Of a DNA stretch of 64,000 nucleotides, positions 9,272 to 18,508 are shown piece by piece. The stretch's first letter is position 1. Every line of letters starts with the position of its first letter. The translations under genes and the position numbers were made by a program. The notes beneath the pieces were generated by a model. It made no database searches. It was not told the DNA's origin and saw only the letters and a program-made list of their open reading frames with translations. This stretch comes from Oleiphilaceae bacterium (lineage in GTDB: Bacteria; Pseudomonadota; Gammaproteobacteria; Pseudomonadales; Oleiphilaceae), in the NCBI GenBank assembly GCA_022447365.1, contig JAKVBL010000004.1:148872-212871 (forward strand). Direction: 5' to 3'.

Positions 9272-10135
9272 GTGGCAGCAATACCTCAAGCAAATATAAA
9301 AGCTAGTGACCGCTTGAGCTTCACCATTTTTGTCGCCATTGCACTCCATGTACTCATGGTACTCACCGATTTTATTCAAGATGACCCCAAACCCGTCGCC
9401 AAAACCATGGAAATTACCTTGGCACGATTTGATGACGAAAAACGGCCTGACCAAGCAGATTTTTTAGCTCAAACTAATCAGCAAGGCAGTGGAAACGTCG
9501 AGGAAAAAGTAAGACAAAGTTCTCCAACTAAGTCGATCGATGAAAGTATGCTAATTCAAGAATCAGCATCTCCGGCCAAACCACAACAACAAGAAACTGA
9601 AAAACGAAGCGCTGTGGTAACGCGTGTCGCAGATGATTCTTTCAGTGCGTTGTTCGCTCCCGATCAAGAGTATGTCCCTGATTCTGAGCAGCCTGAATTA
9701 CGCTCTCTGATTGAGCGCAGCTTGCAAATTGCAGAATTAGAAGCAAGCTACGAAGAACAGCTTCAGCAATATGCCAAAAAACCTCGTGTTACTCGTCTAG
9801 CAGCGGCTTCTACAATGAAGGCTGTTGATGCACGTTACGTTGAACAAGTCGTTGCTAAAATTGAGCGGGTAGGGCGTCAATTTTTCCCTACAGATCGTGG
9901 ACGTAAACTGTACGGAAAGCCTCGCGTTTTAATCTCCATCTATTCAGATGGCAGTCTTAGAGATGTTGAAATTCGTTCAAGTTCTGGTGACCTAGTATTA
10001 GATGCAAAAACCAAAGATATCGTCAGCCGCGCTGCGCCCTTTGCTCCCTTCCCAAGTGAAGTAAGAAAAGAACGCGATGTACTTGAACTCATCCGTACAT
10101 TTTCTTACACAGGAAAAGGTGTATATAGCTTTTAG
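9272..10135 (+). CDS. tonB: TonB-family energy transducer
   Basis: A 287-residue inner-membrane protein with one N-terminal membrane segment (about 15-36) and a C-terminal TonB domain. The latter is recognised by FFPTDRGRKLYGKPRVLISIYSDGSLRDVEIRSSSGD in outline: a hydrophobic strand, a DG turn and the SSG-x-x-x-LD motif. The central linker is rich in Gln, Glu and Ser and lacks the Pro-Lys/Glu-Pro repeats of classical TonB. The GTG at 9272 is chosen because the nearby ATG at 9264 is in another frame and stops at once. No exbB/exbD is adjacent; its receptor partner is unknown. Confidence 0.82.
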   Translation: MAAIPQANIKASDRLSFTIFVAIALHVLMVLTDFIQDDPKPVAKTMEITLARFDDEKRPDQADFLAQTNQQGSGNVEEKVRQSSPTKSIDESMLIQESASPAKPQQQETEKRSAVVTRVADDSFSALFAPDQEYVPDSEQPELRSLIERSLQIAELEASYEEQLQQYAKKPRVTRLAAASTMKAVDARYVEQVVAKIERVGRQFFPTDRGRKLYGKPRVLISIYSDGSLRDVEIRSSSGDLVLDAKTKDIVSRAAPFAPFPSEVRKERDVLELIRTFSYTGKGVYSF

Positions 10136-10177
10136 CGCGACTAAACTACGGCCAGCGCAATATTTGAGAGAGCCAAG

Positions 10178-10738
10178 TTGACTGATTCAATCAACCTACA
10201 AAACCATTTTTTAATTGCGATGCCGCGTTTAGAAGATCCGCACTTCAATGGCACGATCACATACGTTTGCCAACATAATGAAGAAGGAGCCATGGGTATC
10301 GTGATCAATAAAGCCGCTTATCTCGATCTAAATGAAATATTCGAGCAACTCGAGCTTCCTCTTTTAGAAACTGAGTCGCCAATTGAAGTCATGCAAGGCG
10401 GTCCGGTTCAAGTCGATCGAGGCTTCGTTCTGCATAACGATGGTTCATCTTGGGACAGCTCCTTTGCCGTAACCAAATCAATTCAATTAAGTACGTCTCA
10501 AGATATTTTAGCTGCGATTTCAAAAGGTAATGGCCCAGAAAATTATCTTGTCGCTCTAGGCTATGCTGGCTGGGGCCCAGGACAATTGGAAGAAGAGATC
10601 GCTCAAAACTCTTGGCTAACCTGCGTATCTAGTGAAGAAGTGATCTTTTATACCGACACCAAAAGCCGCTATGACAGAGCATTAGCAAGCATCGGGCTAG
10701 ATGCAAGCCAACTCACATGGCAAGCAGGCCATGCCTAA
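10178..10738 (+). CDS. yqgE: UPF0301 protein YqgE
   Basis: A 186-residue protein of the YqgE/AlgH family, whose molecular function is not settled. The family signature LQNHFLIAMPRLEDPHF lies at the N-terminus, followed by MGIVINK and the GYAGWGPGQLEEEI box. The start is TTG at 10178 with a purine-rich GAGAGAG site upstream; the first ATG is inside the signature and too late. Its end overlaps ruvX by eight bases, so the two are translationally coupled. Confidence 0.9.
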   Translation: MTDSINLQNHFLIAMPRLEDPHFNGTITYVCQHNEEGAMGIVINKAAYLDLNEIFEQLELPLLETESPIEVMQGGPVQVDRGFVLHNDGSSWDSSFAVTKSIQLSTSQDILAAISKGNGPENYLVALGYAGWGPGQLEEEIAQNSWLTCVSSEEVIFYTDTKSRYDRALASIGLDASQLTWQAGHA

Positions 10739-11156
10739 AAATTATATCTGCTTCGATTTCGGTCTAAAACGCATTGGTGTTGCTGTTGGTAATGACTTCA
10801 TTGCAACAGCCAAAGAACTATCACCAATAAAAGCGAAAGACGGCATTCCCAATTGGCAACAACTTGAGGCACACCTAAAAGAGTGGCAGCCAACAGCAGC
10901 CGTTATTGGCCTACCGCTTAACATGGATGGAAGTGAGAGTGAGCTCAGTGCTCGGGCACGAAAATTCGCAAATAGAATACATGGTCGCTATCACCTAGCA
11001 ACGCACATGCAAGACGAACGTTTATCAAGTTACGAAGCAAAAGGAATTGTATTGTCTGAACAGGGGCATAGAGACTTTGGTGAACATTCAGTAGACGGCC
11101 TTGCGGCCTGCCTCATCTTAGAAAGTTGGTTTGCGCAGAAGCAAGACGAGAACTAA
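10731..11156 (+). CDS. ruvX: RuvX/YqgF, Holliday-junction-resolvase-like pre-16S rRNA nuclease
   Basis: A 141-residue RNase H-fold protein associated with processing the 5' end of 16S rRNA. It shows ICFDFGLKRIGVAVG (catalytic Asp in the first strand), AAVIGLPLNMDGSES, QDERLSSYEA and the C-terminal HSVDGLAACLILE with the last acidic residue. ATG 10731 is preferred over an upstream in-frame codon because the family begins a few residues before the DFG motif and because it overlaps the yqgE stop. Confidence 0.93.
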   Translation: MPKNYICFDFGLKRIGVAVGNDFIATAKELSPIKAKDGIPNWQQLEAHLKEWQPTAAVIGLPLNMDGSESELSARARKFANRIHGRYHLATHMQDERLSSYEAKGIVLSEQGHRDFGEHSVDGLAACLILESWFAQKQDEN

Positions 11157-11231
11157 CTCGAAAAGATTAAGATAAGAATCAAAGGAAGGTGCACTGATTA
11201 AACCCTCAGAATTAAACCAGTGCGAGACAAA

Positions 11232-11504
11232 CTAGTTCACAGCATCTTTAAGCGCTTTGCCAGGCTTAAAACCAACGCTTTTACTCGCTGGTATCTGAAT
11301 TGTTTTTCCCGTTTGAGGGTTCTTGCCGGTACGTGCACTACGCTCTCTTTGAGAAAAAGTTCCGAAACCAATCAAACTAACTGGATCGTTTCTGGTCATA
11401 GCATTAGTGACTTCATCGGTTAATGCATTGATGACTTCACCCGCTTTATCTTTAGTTAATCCTGTTTTTTCGGCGATAGCTGCTGCAAGTTCAGGTTTTT
11501 TCAT
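11232..11504 (-). CDS. hup: HU-family nucleoid protein
   Basis: A 90-residue histone-like DNA-bending protein. The HU/IHF signature SLIGFGTFSQRERSARTGKNPQTG is present in parts at about 43-66, with the beta-arm PQTGKTIQIPAS carrying the intercalating Pro and the ending GKALKDAVN typical of HU rather than IHF. It is convergent with ruvX and lies alone. It would compact and bend DNA as a homodimer or with a second HU subunit encoded elsewhere. Confidence 0.95.
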   Translation of the reverse strand: MKKPELAAAIAEKTGLTKDKAGEVINALTDEVTNAMTRNDPVSLIGFGTFSQRERSARTGKNPQTGKTIQIPASKSVGFKPGKALKDAVN

Positions 11505-11769
11505 AACATTTCCTCTTTTATTATTTGCTTTGAAAACGGCGAAGGCTTAACTTTGCTGCCCTTTAAGATAGCGAACTTAAGTAGCTAAGCAATCAAAAAA
11601 TCAATAATTGCCAGATTTCATAATATTTGACATCGAATTCGACATACATTGACCTCTTTGTGGCATAAATCTCACAAATAACAAACTACTTAATAGATAA
11701 TCTCGCTAATAAATAGATTTTATTTTTTACCCATCTCAGGATCTTGATGGGGTTTTGCAGGAGTATTCA

Positions 11770-12849
11770 GTGAACGTCAATTTAGCGTTGCGCAAAATCC
11801 GCTGGCTTGTATTGTGTATTGGTCTAGCGACGATTTTCGGTGGCTGTAAAGCGATTAACCAATTTTTGGTAAAGCCATTCATCAAGCCAACCGGTGATAC
11901 AGTAACGCTTCTTGGTGAAGCACACATCGTTCCTTATCTATTAACAACAGATGATACCGAAGCAGGTTGTGCTGGTGCTGAAGCGCTTACATCTATGGTT
12001 ATGGCGCTAGGTCGAATTACTGAAGAACCTCACGAACTTGCAATTCTTCTTCACCTTGGTGCAGGCGGCTGTGAAGAGGCAAGAGCAGCAGAGAAAGAAC
12101 TAGAATATCTTCGCTACATCCGTGCACTTCAGCCTGACTTCGCTGAAGATGCATTGATCGCACAAAAACGCCACCACTTAAAAGCTGCAAAACGCTATCT
12201 CGTCGCCTGGGATGAACTGATCAAGTTCAATGACGACAACGAAATCGGCCGTCCTCTCGAGAATGGTGGTGTTGAGTGTCCCGAGTTGACACAAGACTTT
12301 GACCAAATTGTTTGGCTAGCTGGCCTTGCTGGCGGATTACTTGCCCTTAACAACGACATCATGTCGGGCTCTTATATCGGCGTTCCTAAAAATATCGCCG
12401 CTCAAGCAGAACGTGCAGCTGGCTGTCTAGATAATAAGAAATGGTTCGGCGCACCGCTCGCACTTAAAGCAACAGTATGGAGCTTGCTACCAGGTGCGAC
12501 ACCAGAAGGGGAAGACCCGTGGGCTCGCTTAGAGCAGGCTGACCTTATTGGTGAAAAAGCACGCGTACGCTTGTCACATGTTTTCCATGCTGTAGCCGCT
12601 TACTCTAAAGGCGACGACGAGCGTTTACGTGCGATCATGAAACGTCATGCTGAGCAGATAGATGAATTTCCTGCAAATGAGCAATATCGTTTATTCGATG
12701 CAACCGCGACAGAAGTCTTAACGCGACTCTCAGATAAAATGTGGACAGAAGCAACTGGCAAGCGAACACCACTTGGTGGTCTAGGCACTTTCTGGGACGA
12801 AAACGCAGCAGACGATATCGAGGAAGTTTCACTCGACGACCTCTTCTAA
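11770..12849 (+). CDS. Lipoprotein paired with a TRAP permease; possible TatT-like component
   Basis: A 359-residue exported protein with a lipoprotein signal: basic start, hydrophobic stretch LVLCIGLATIFGG and a lipobox Cys. GTG 11770 is chosen because a CAGGAG ribosome site lies seven bases upstream; an in-frame TTG at 11755 precedes that site and is less likely. The mature part is mostly helical, with several Cys residues (GCAGAEAL, GGCEEAR, VECPEL, AGCLDN) and an acidic C-terminus. I do not recognise a catalytic motif. Its position before a TRAP large permease and its helical character suggest a periplasmic TatT-like accessory lipoprotein; this is inference. Confidence 0.6.
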   Translation: MNVNLALRKIRWLVLCIGLATIFGGCKAINQFLVKPFIKPTGDTVTLLGEAHIVPYLLTTDDTEAGCAGAEALTSMVMALGRITEEPHELAILLHLGAGGCEEARAAEKELEYLRYIRALQPDFAEDALIAQKRHHLKAAKRYLVAWDELIKFNDDNEIGRPLENGGVECPELTQDFDQIVWLAGLAGGLLALNNDIMSGSYIGVPKNIAAQAERAAGCLDNKKWFGAPLALKATVWSLLPGATPEGEDPWARLEQADLIGEKARVRLSHVFHAVAAYSKGDDERLRAIMKRHAEQIDEFPANEQYRLFDATATEVLTRLSDKMWTEATGKRTPLGGLGTFWDENAADDIEEVSLDDLF

Positions 12850-12952
12850 AACCCTTTTGTGAACTAGCGCACGTCATTATTGCTATAACGAGAATTAATA
12901 GTGACTAATTGGAACGAATTAGCGCTATTCACACCTAGTTACCCTTCCTAAG

Positions 12953-12978
12953 AGCCGATATAATCTATCGGCTTTTTT
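12953..12978 (+). terminator. Rho-independent terminator after the lipoprotein gene
   Basis: The stem AGCCGATA (12953-12960) pairs with TATCGGCT (12966-12973) around a five-base loop and runs into a T-rich tail. It lies between the lipoprotein gene and the TRAP permease gene, so the two are probably not fully cotranscribed. Confidence 0.85.
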
Positions 12979-13035
12979 ATTCGATATAACAACGAATTAC
13001 CTAAATATAAATTTAAACTAGGGGGTAGGAATTTC

Positions 13036-15123
13036 GTGGTTTCCAATACTTTAAAAAGTCGCTCACCCATTGAGTGGCTATCGTCCCTTCCTGCTTGTAT
13101 CTTGCTTTTGATGGTCGTCATCTTTAGTACAAGTAGTGATGTCCATAACCAAATACTGCAAGTAGGCGAACATTATTGGGAGGGTTATTACAAACTACGT
13201 ACAGATCCCGAGCTACCAAGCTGTGATGCTCAACTTGATGTTGAGGCTGCCGTACAAGAGCGACTAGCTGAAAGCGCGGAAGAAGACGACTTCGGTCTTT
13301 TCGATGCCGAACCAGCTGATCCTGAGCTCATTCGCCAATCAATAATAAACTCAAAAGCAGATTGTGTTGCTGCCTTTGATTCGTACGAAGAAACTAAACA
13401 ACGAATCACTCCTGCATTGGAAACTTTCAGAGCTGTTGAGTTATTCGTTTCTGAAGTGATTGCTGTAGGCATCATGTCCCAGAAATTTATTCTGGTTGGT
13501 CTAATCTTACTATGCGCTACAACTGCTACATTCACACGTCACCACATTGCTATGCGTCCGGTGATGTCTCGCTTAGATCACTACGTGGCGAGCACAGCTC
13601 AGTTAGCTGCTAATGGCTTACTACTGGCGTCTGCTGTAGCATTTAGAGATCTAGCACATTCAGATGGATCCAAAATAACCGCTGACGTGGCCTTCATTCA
13701 TGAACTCTGGGTCTATGGCTTCGGCGTACTCACCATCATGAGTGCCATCAACATATTCCGACCTGCGGCAGATCTCACACCAGGCGGCAACATTGGTCGA
13801 GCTGGTCTAGCTATTCCATTGTACGCAACCATGACAATCATTGCTGCGGCGTTCTTCTTCTTTGGCCTAGGTGAGGGCAACAAGCCTAACCCAGCAGCAC
13901 TAGGTATTCACCTAGACAAGCTTCTTGATCTCAGTGACATGTTCTTGAACGTCGGCTTGTACGTCTGGATCGGTATGATGCTTAAGCAAACGCGCTTTGC
14001 ATCGCTCGTGCTTTCTTTGTTCAAGCCATGGAAACTACCACCAGAGCTATTAGTTGTTCTTGTCGTAATTCTTGCGGCTATTCCAACAGCCTACACTGGC
14101 GGTTCAGGTATTTTCGTTATTGCGGCAGGTGCCGTGATTTATCATGAGTTACGCGCTGCAGGTACTCGTCGTCAATTGGCACTAGCAGCGACAGCGATGT
14201 CCGGCTCAATGGGTGTTGTATTACGTCCTTGCTTGCTTGTGGTTGTTATTGCATTTATGAACCGTGAAGTGACAACTGACCAGTTATTTGGTTGGGGTGT
14301 ATACGTATTCATGCTGAGCGCGGTGATGTTTGGCTTCTTTGCATTGACGCTTAACCGTCAGAGCAAGTTTGAACTTGCATCTCCAGGGCAAGCTTTCCCT
14401 GAAATGCTTCAAGCTTTCCGTCCATTGATTCCTTACATCATCTTGTCTGTTGCCGTTGTATTGTTCTATCGCTATGCGGTAAACGTTCGCTTAGACGAAT
14501 TCTCAGCAGCACGTATTCTTCCAGTTATGATGCTTGTGATTTTGATTTATGAGCACGTGACGAAGAAAGAAGCAGTTAGCGAAGATGGTAAAACGAAGAT
14601 TCCTCACAAAGGCATCGAAACCAACATTCGTACCGCAACGAATCAGACAACAGCAGAAATCGGCGCATTATTGTTATTAATCGGCTGTACTATCTGTCTT
14701 GGTGGAACCATCGAGCGCTCCGGCATCGTAGAGACATTCCCTGCTGAATTCTCAAGCGTTTGGGCGGCAATGGGCCTGCTTGTTTGCGTATTGATCGTGA
14801 TGGGTATGATCATGGAACCGTTTGGCGCAGTTATTTTAGTAAGTCAGACAATTGCTCCAATCGCTTACAGCGCAGGTATAGATCCAATTCACTTCTGGAT
14901 GCTGACACTAGTGGCGTTTGAGCTTGGTTATCTGAGCCCACCGGTTGCACTTAACCACTTACTTGCACGTCAGGTTGTAGGTGAGAAAGAAGCTCTGGCT
15001 GCTGTGCTAACAGAAGGAACCTTCTACCAGCGTTATGAGAAAATACTTCTCCCTCTTATTACGATGGGTACAGTACTTCTTATCGTTGCGTTCACACCAC
15101 TGTTTTATCAAATGATGTCCTAG
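13036..15123 (+). CDS. TRAP-type transporter large permease (DctM-like) with N-terminal extension
   Basis: A 695-residue polytopic inner-membrane protein. The second half resembles the DctM/TRAP large permease: ILAAIPTAYTGGSGIFVIAAG, SGSMGVVLRPCLLV, then GCTICLGGTIERSG, VIVMGMIMEPFGAVILV and ELGYLSPPVALNHLLA. The first 180 residues hold a membrane segment, an acidic soluble loop with two Cys (about residues 58 and 112), and a second membrane pair, possibly standing in for the small DctQ subunit. A GTG start follows GGGGGTAGGA. No DctP-type binding protein is adjacent, so substrate and energetics are unknown. Typical TRAP permeases move organic acids with Na+. Confidence 0.82.
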   Translation: MVSNTLKSRSPIEWLSSLPACILLLMVVIFSTSSDVHNQILQVGEHYWEGYYKLRTDPELPSCDAQLDVEAAVQERLAESAEEDDFGLFDAEPADPELIRQSIINSKADCVAAFDSYEETKQRITPALETFRAVELFVSEVIAVGIMSQKFILVGLILLCATTATFTRHHIAMRPVMSRLDHYVASTAQLAANGLLLASAVAFRDLAHSDGSKITADVAFIHELWVYGFGVLTIMSAINIFRPAADLTPGGNIGRAGLAIPLYATMTIIAAAFFFFGLGEGNKPNPAALGIHLDKLLDLSDMFLNVGLYVWIGMMLKQTRFASLVLSLFKPWKLPPELLVVLVVILAAIPTAYTGGSGIFVIAAGAVIYHELRAAGTRRQLALAATAMSGSMGVVLRPCLLVVVIAFMNREVTTDQLFGWGVYVFMLSAVMFGFFALTLNRQSKFELASPGQAFPEMLQAFRPLIPYIILSVAVVLFYRYAVNVRLDEFSAARILPVMMLVILIYEHVTKKEAVSEDGKTKIPHKGIETNIRTATNQTTAEIGALLLLIGCTICLGGTIERSGIVETFPAEFSSVWAAMGLLVCVLIVMGMIMEPFGAVILVSQTIAPIAYSAGIDPIHFWMLTLVAFELGYLSPPVALNHLLARQVVGEKEALAAVLTEGTFYQRYEKILLPLITMGTVLLIVAFTPLFYQMMS

Positions 15124-15147
15124 TGATACCTTGGTAAACCAATAGTA

Positions 15148-15182
15148 AAAGCCCTGCCTGGTTTATCACGCGGGGCTTTTTT
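15148..15182 (+). terminator. Rho-independent terminator after the TRAP permease
   Basis: The arms AAAGCCCTGC and GCGGGGCTTT form a ten-pair stem (one G-T pair) with a 12-base loop, followed by T residues. It closes the TRAP permease transcription unit. Confidence 0.88.
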
Positions 15183-15227
15183 CTACTTACTCAATTCACA
15201 TGAAAAATCACATAGAAAAGGATTCCT

Positions 15228-15491
15228 ATGCAACTCAATCGCACTGCTGCATTACTGCTTAGCATAGCCATTACGACACTCTTAATAGTTCATTCATCAA
15301 AATTAGAAGCAAAGAACCTGCAAGGCTCCAAAGAGCAGTGCAAAAGGATCGCGACAAAGATCGATATGATCAATGATAAAAGACGTGCAGGAGGCAGCTC
15401 CGCACAAATGGACAAGTGGCGAAAAAAGCGAAATGCACTAAGCGATAAGGCTTATAAATTGAATTGCAGAAAACACGGAATAATCAAATAG
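15228..15491 (+). CDS. Small exported protein of unknown function
   Basis: An 87-residue protein with an N-terminal signal segment (about 1-28, ending near LEAKN) and a basic mature part containing two Cys (EQCKRI and LNCRKH). An AAAGGA ribosome site lies just upstream of ATG 15228. It sits between two terminators and is therefore its own transcription unit. The Cys pair could form a periplasmic disulfide. I recognise no family. Confidence 0.7.
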   Translation: MQLNRTAALLLSIAITTLLIVHSSKLEAKNLQGSKEQCKRIATKIDMINDKRRAGGSSAQMDKWRKKRNALSDKAYKLNCRKHGIIK

Positions 15492-15494
15492 GCA

Positions 15495-15533
15495 TAAAAA
15501 AACCGGTGACTGTTTCCAGACACCGGCTTTTTA
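15495..15533. terminator. Bidirectional terminator between the small exported gene and pckA
   Basis: The arms CCGGTG and CACCGG, extended beyond one mismatch by CTG/CAG, form a hairpin flanked by an A-run on the left and a T-run on the right. It can end both the plus-strand small gene and minus-strand pckA. Confidence 0.87.
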
Positions 15534-15550
15534 AACTTCAGGCCAAGCTA

Positions 15551-17083
15551 CTAAGCCTTAGGCCCTGCAGCAACGATAGACTCTGATACATCAAACTTCT
15601 TAAAATTCTCAACGAATTGAGAGATCAAATCAGCCGCTTTCGCATCATAAGCATCTTTGTCTGCCCATGTATCACGAGGGTTAAGTAGGCCAGAATCAAC
15701 GCCTGGTACAGCTACTGGGATATCCAAGTTAAGCTGTTCTAAATGTGTTGTTTCCGCATCAGCCAAAGCACCGCTCTGAATTGCAGAAATGATTCCACGA
15801 GTTGTTGGGATGCTAAAGCGCTGGCCCACACCGTATGAACCACCAGTCCAACCAGTGTTAACTAGGTAAACTTTGGAACCGAATTCTTCCATACGCTTCA
15901 TTAGCAATTCAGCATATTCACCCGCTGGGCGAGGGAAAAACGGCGCACCAAAACATGTTGAGAATGTTGACTTAAGCTTAGAGTCTGAGCCCATCTCAGT
16001 AGAACCAACCAAAGCCGTGTAACCACTTAGGAAGTGATACGCTGCTGCTTCTTTGCTCAGCAATGATACTGGAGGCAAGACACCTGTCATATCACATGTT
16101 AGGAAAACGATTGCATTTGGCTCGCCAGCAAGATTCTCTAGTACACGTTTTTCAACGTGCTCTAGCGGATATGCACAACGACCATTCTCAGTAAGAGAGG
16201 TGTCAGTGTAATCAGGAGTACGAGCATCATCATCGATTTTTACATTCTCAACGATCGCGCCAAACTTAATAGCGTCCCAAATAATTGGCTCATTCTTTTG
16301 GCTAAGATCAATTGTCTTCGCGTAACAACCACCTTCAAGGTTAAAGACCGTGCCTTTACCCCAACCGTGTTCGTCATCACCAATCAAATAACGCTCTGGA
16401 TCTGCTGAAAGCGTTGTCTTACCTGTTCCAGATAGACCAAAGAACAAAGTTGTTTCGCCATCTTCACCGACATTCGCGGAACAGTGCATTGGCAAAACAT
16501 CTTTTTCAGGAAGAAGGAAGTTCTGAACAGAGAACATCGCTTTCTTCATTTCACCAGCGTAACGCATGCCTGCAAGAAGTACTTTGCGTTGCGCGAAGTT
16601 GATCATAACAGTGCCGTCACTATTTGTTCCGTCACGCTCTGGTACACATTCAAAACTAGCAACGTTCAAAATTTGCCATTCTTGCTTGTCAGCAGGATTA
16701 AATGTTTCAGGACGGATAAACAAGTTGCGACCAAACAGATTTTGCCAAGCAGTTTCGGTTGTCACTTTAACAGCAAGATAGTGCTCAGGATCAGAACCAA
16801 CGTGAAGGTGAGATACATAGCTGTCTTTTTCAGCAAGATACGCTTCAACACGCTCCCACAATGCATCGAATTTATCCGCATCAAAAGGGCGGTTGATTGG
16901 ACCCCAGCCAATAGCGTCAGACGTGCTTGGCTCTTCAACAATATAACGGTCCATTGGAGAGCGACCAGTTCTCTTACCAGTTGTAACAACTAAAGAACCG
17001 TTAGCAGCTAAACTGCCTTCTTTACGCTCCAGTGCATGTTCAACTAGTAATGCTGAACTTAGATCAACAAAAGTGTTACTCAC
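15551..17083 (-). CDS. pckA: Phosphoenolpyruvate carboxykinase (ATP)
   Basis: A 510-residue gluconeogenic enzyme converting oxaloacetate and ATP to phosphoenolpyruvate, CO2 and ADP. Signature segments are [13 protein letters not shown], the PEPCK-specific ATP P-loop [20 protein letters not shown] with metal-binding Asp, and [11 protein letters not shown]. The start is GTG 17083, with AGGTGAGG upstream and the family N-terminus [12 protein letters not shown]; an in-frame ATG 38 codons further up lies upstream of the promoter and is rejected. It points to growth on organic acids or amino acids. Confidence 0.95.
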   Translation of the reverse strand: MSNTFVDLSSALLVEHALERKEGSLAANGSLVVTTGKRTGRSPMDRYIVEEPSTSDAIGWGPINRPFDADKFDALWERVEAYLAEKDSYVSHLHVGSDPEHYLAVKVTTETAWQNLFGRNLFIRPETFNPADKQEWQILNVASFECVPERDGTNSDGTVMINFAQRKVLLAGMRYAGEMKKAMFSVQNFLLPEKDVLPMHCSANVGEDGETTLFFGLSGTGKTTLSADPERYLIGDDEHGWGKGTVFNLEGGCYAKTIDLSQKNEPIIWDAIKFGAIVENVKIDDDARTPDYTDTSLTENGRCAYPLEHVEKRVLENLAGEPNAIVFLTCDMTGVLPPVSLLSKEAAAYHFLSGYTALVGSTEMGSDSKLKSTFSTCFGAPFFPRPAGEYAELLMKRMEEFGSKVYLVNTGWTGGSYGVGQRFSIPTTRGIISAIQSGALADAETTHLEQLNLDIPVAVPGVDSGLLNPRDTWADKDAYDAKAADLISQFVENFKKFDVSESIVAAGPKA

Positions 17084-17131
17084 TTTGACCTCACCTAAAA
17101 TAAAACTAACTGGCTTGGAAAAATCCAAACC

Positions 17132-17160
17132 CTTATAAAATTGGGGCGCTATTATGACAA
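17132..17160 (-). promoter_or_regulatory. Sigma-70 promoter of pckA
   Basis: On the minus strand TTGTCA (5 of 6) at 17155-17160 and TATAAG (5 of 6) at 17132-17137 are separated by exactly 17 bases. The predicted leader is about 40 bases and contains a small inverted repeat TTGGA/TCCAA. Confidence 0.7.
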
Positions 17161-17232
17161 ATCGCCAATTAAAAAACGACAGTAAAATAGACGCCAAGCA
17201 TTATGCGCTTTATGTGTTCAATGAATAACCAA

Positions 17233-18090
17233 TTAGTGCGGCTTACCGACATTAAATAACTCATTGACACGCTCGCGATCAAATTCGTAATGCGCACCAC
17301 AAAATTGACAATCGATTCCTATCACAGGCTCTTCATCAAGAATCGACAGCGCTTCATCTTTCCCTAAAGAATAAAGAGAATTTAAAGACCGCTCCTCGGA
17401 ACATGTGCATTCAAAACGCACAGGCTCTGACTCATACACTTGCACACTTTCTTCATGATAAAGACGATGCAAGATAGTCGCATTGTCATTCTGTTTGACC
17501 TCTTCAAAGCTCAATGTCTCAGCGAGCTGCCTAACACGATCCCAAGCATCTTGATCATCGATATATTTGTAATCAGGAAGCTTTTGAAGCATCAAGCCAT
17601 AACAGTACTCGTCATCACTCGCAAACATGAAATGCGTATCTAGCTGCTCTGATAAATCAAAGTAATGCGCCAAACATTCAGCCAACGTCGATCGCTCTAA
17701 AGGCACAATCCCTTGATAACGCTGTCCCTTATCAGGCTCTATGGTGATCGCTAGTTGTGCTTTCCCCAACAAATCGCCTAAATCATTAGAGTCCGGCAAA
17801 GCGTCCTCATAATGCACGATACTTCGAAAAGACTTTTGATCTGTCGCTTCTGCCATTAACAAACTGACGGGGCCTTCACCTCGAGCATGTACAGCTAGTC
17901 TACCTTCAAACTTGAGTGTTCCTGTCATCAATACAGATGCACAGGTTGCTTGTGCTAACAACGCTCTAGGTATTTGGGGATAGTCTTTGTTTGCAGTAAC
18001 TTCTTGAAAGCTTTTTGACAAGCGAACAATTTCACCTCGAATATGGCATTCATCAAGGAGGAATTTTTGGAAGGAATCTCCTTCAAGCAT
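17233..18090 (-). CDS. hslO: Hsp33, redox-regulated chaperone
   Basis: A 285-residue cytoplasmic holdase activated by oxidation. The C-terminal zinc site is intact, with CTC (FECTCSEE) and CQFC (IDCQFCGAHYEF), giving the CXC plus CXXC pattern needed for the redox switch. The N-terminal part matches the family in LAQATCASVLMTGTLKF and GEGPVSLLMAE. It is followed by hslR and is near yrfG, an association seen in E. coli (yrfG-hslR-hslO next to pckA). Confidence 0.95.
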   Translation of the reverse strand: MLEGDSFQKFLLDECHIRGEIVRLSKSFQEVTANKDYPQIPRALLAQATCASVLMTGTLKFEGRLAVHARGEGPVSLLMAEATDQKSFRSIVHYEDALPDSNDLGDLLGKAQLAITIEPDKGQRYQGIVPLERSTLAECLAHYFDLSEQLDTHFMFASDDEYCYGLMLQKLPDYKYIDDQDAWDRVRQLAETLSFEEVKQNDNATILHRLYHEESVQVYESEPVRFECTCSEERSLNSLYSLGKDEALSILDEEPVIGIDCQFCGAHYEFDRERVNELFNVGKPH

Positions 18091-18106
18091 AATTATCTCT
18101 CTGTCT

Positions 18107-18508
18107 CTAATCGTTTCGTTGATCTTTGAAACGATGAATTAAACGACGATCCCGTTTATTCGGTCTTCTAAACGGTACTGGCTGACTTTCGCGTTCCGCA
18201 CGACGCTCCGCCACTTTCTTTTCACGCTCTATTCGACTTTCTTCCGTTTCTTCGTATAGCTGTTGAGCTAAGGTTGCGTTTTGACGACGATCTGACAAGC
18301 CAGCCACTGTCACGACTTTATCCACCCAGCCTTGTCGAATTTGCAAAGTAGCGCCCAAATCGACCGTCTTACCTGGTTTGCAACGCTGACCGTTGTATTG
18401 CACTTTGCCGCCCTCTACAGCTTCTTTAGCCATAGACCGGGTCTTAAAAAATCTTGCTGCCCACAACCATTTATCGATACGAACTTTTTGCTCAGAACTT
18501 TCTGTCAT
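18107..18508 (-). CDS. hslR: HslR, S4-domain heat-shock RNA-binding protein (Hsp15)
   Basis: A 133-residue S4-domain protein that rescues stalled 50S subunits carrying nascent chains. The S4 motif spans VRIDKWLWAARFFKTRSMA through GGKVQYNGQRCKPGKTV, followed by a basic tail rich in Arg and Lys for rRNA contact. Its ATG overlaps the yrfG stop by four bases (ATGA), so the two are coupled, and it is followed by hslO. Confidence 0.94.
   Translation of the reverse strand: MTESSEQKVRIDKWLWAARFFKTRSMAKEAVEGGKVQYNGQRCKPGKTVDLGATLQIRQGWVDKVVTVAGLSDRRQNATLAQQLYEETEESRIEREKKVAERRAERESQPVPFRRPNKRDRRLIHRFKDQRND

Noticed and set aside
11191-11223. Possible terminator between ruvX and HU (GCACTG ... CAGTGC)
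   Set aside because: The six-base arms are 21 bases apart, the inner part is a direct repeat of ATTAAACC rather than an inverted one, and no T-run follows.
16484-16993. 169-codon plus-strand open frame opposite pckA
   Set aside because: It is fully antisense to highly conserved pckA coding sequence, has no ribosome site and no recognisable protein motif.
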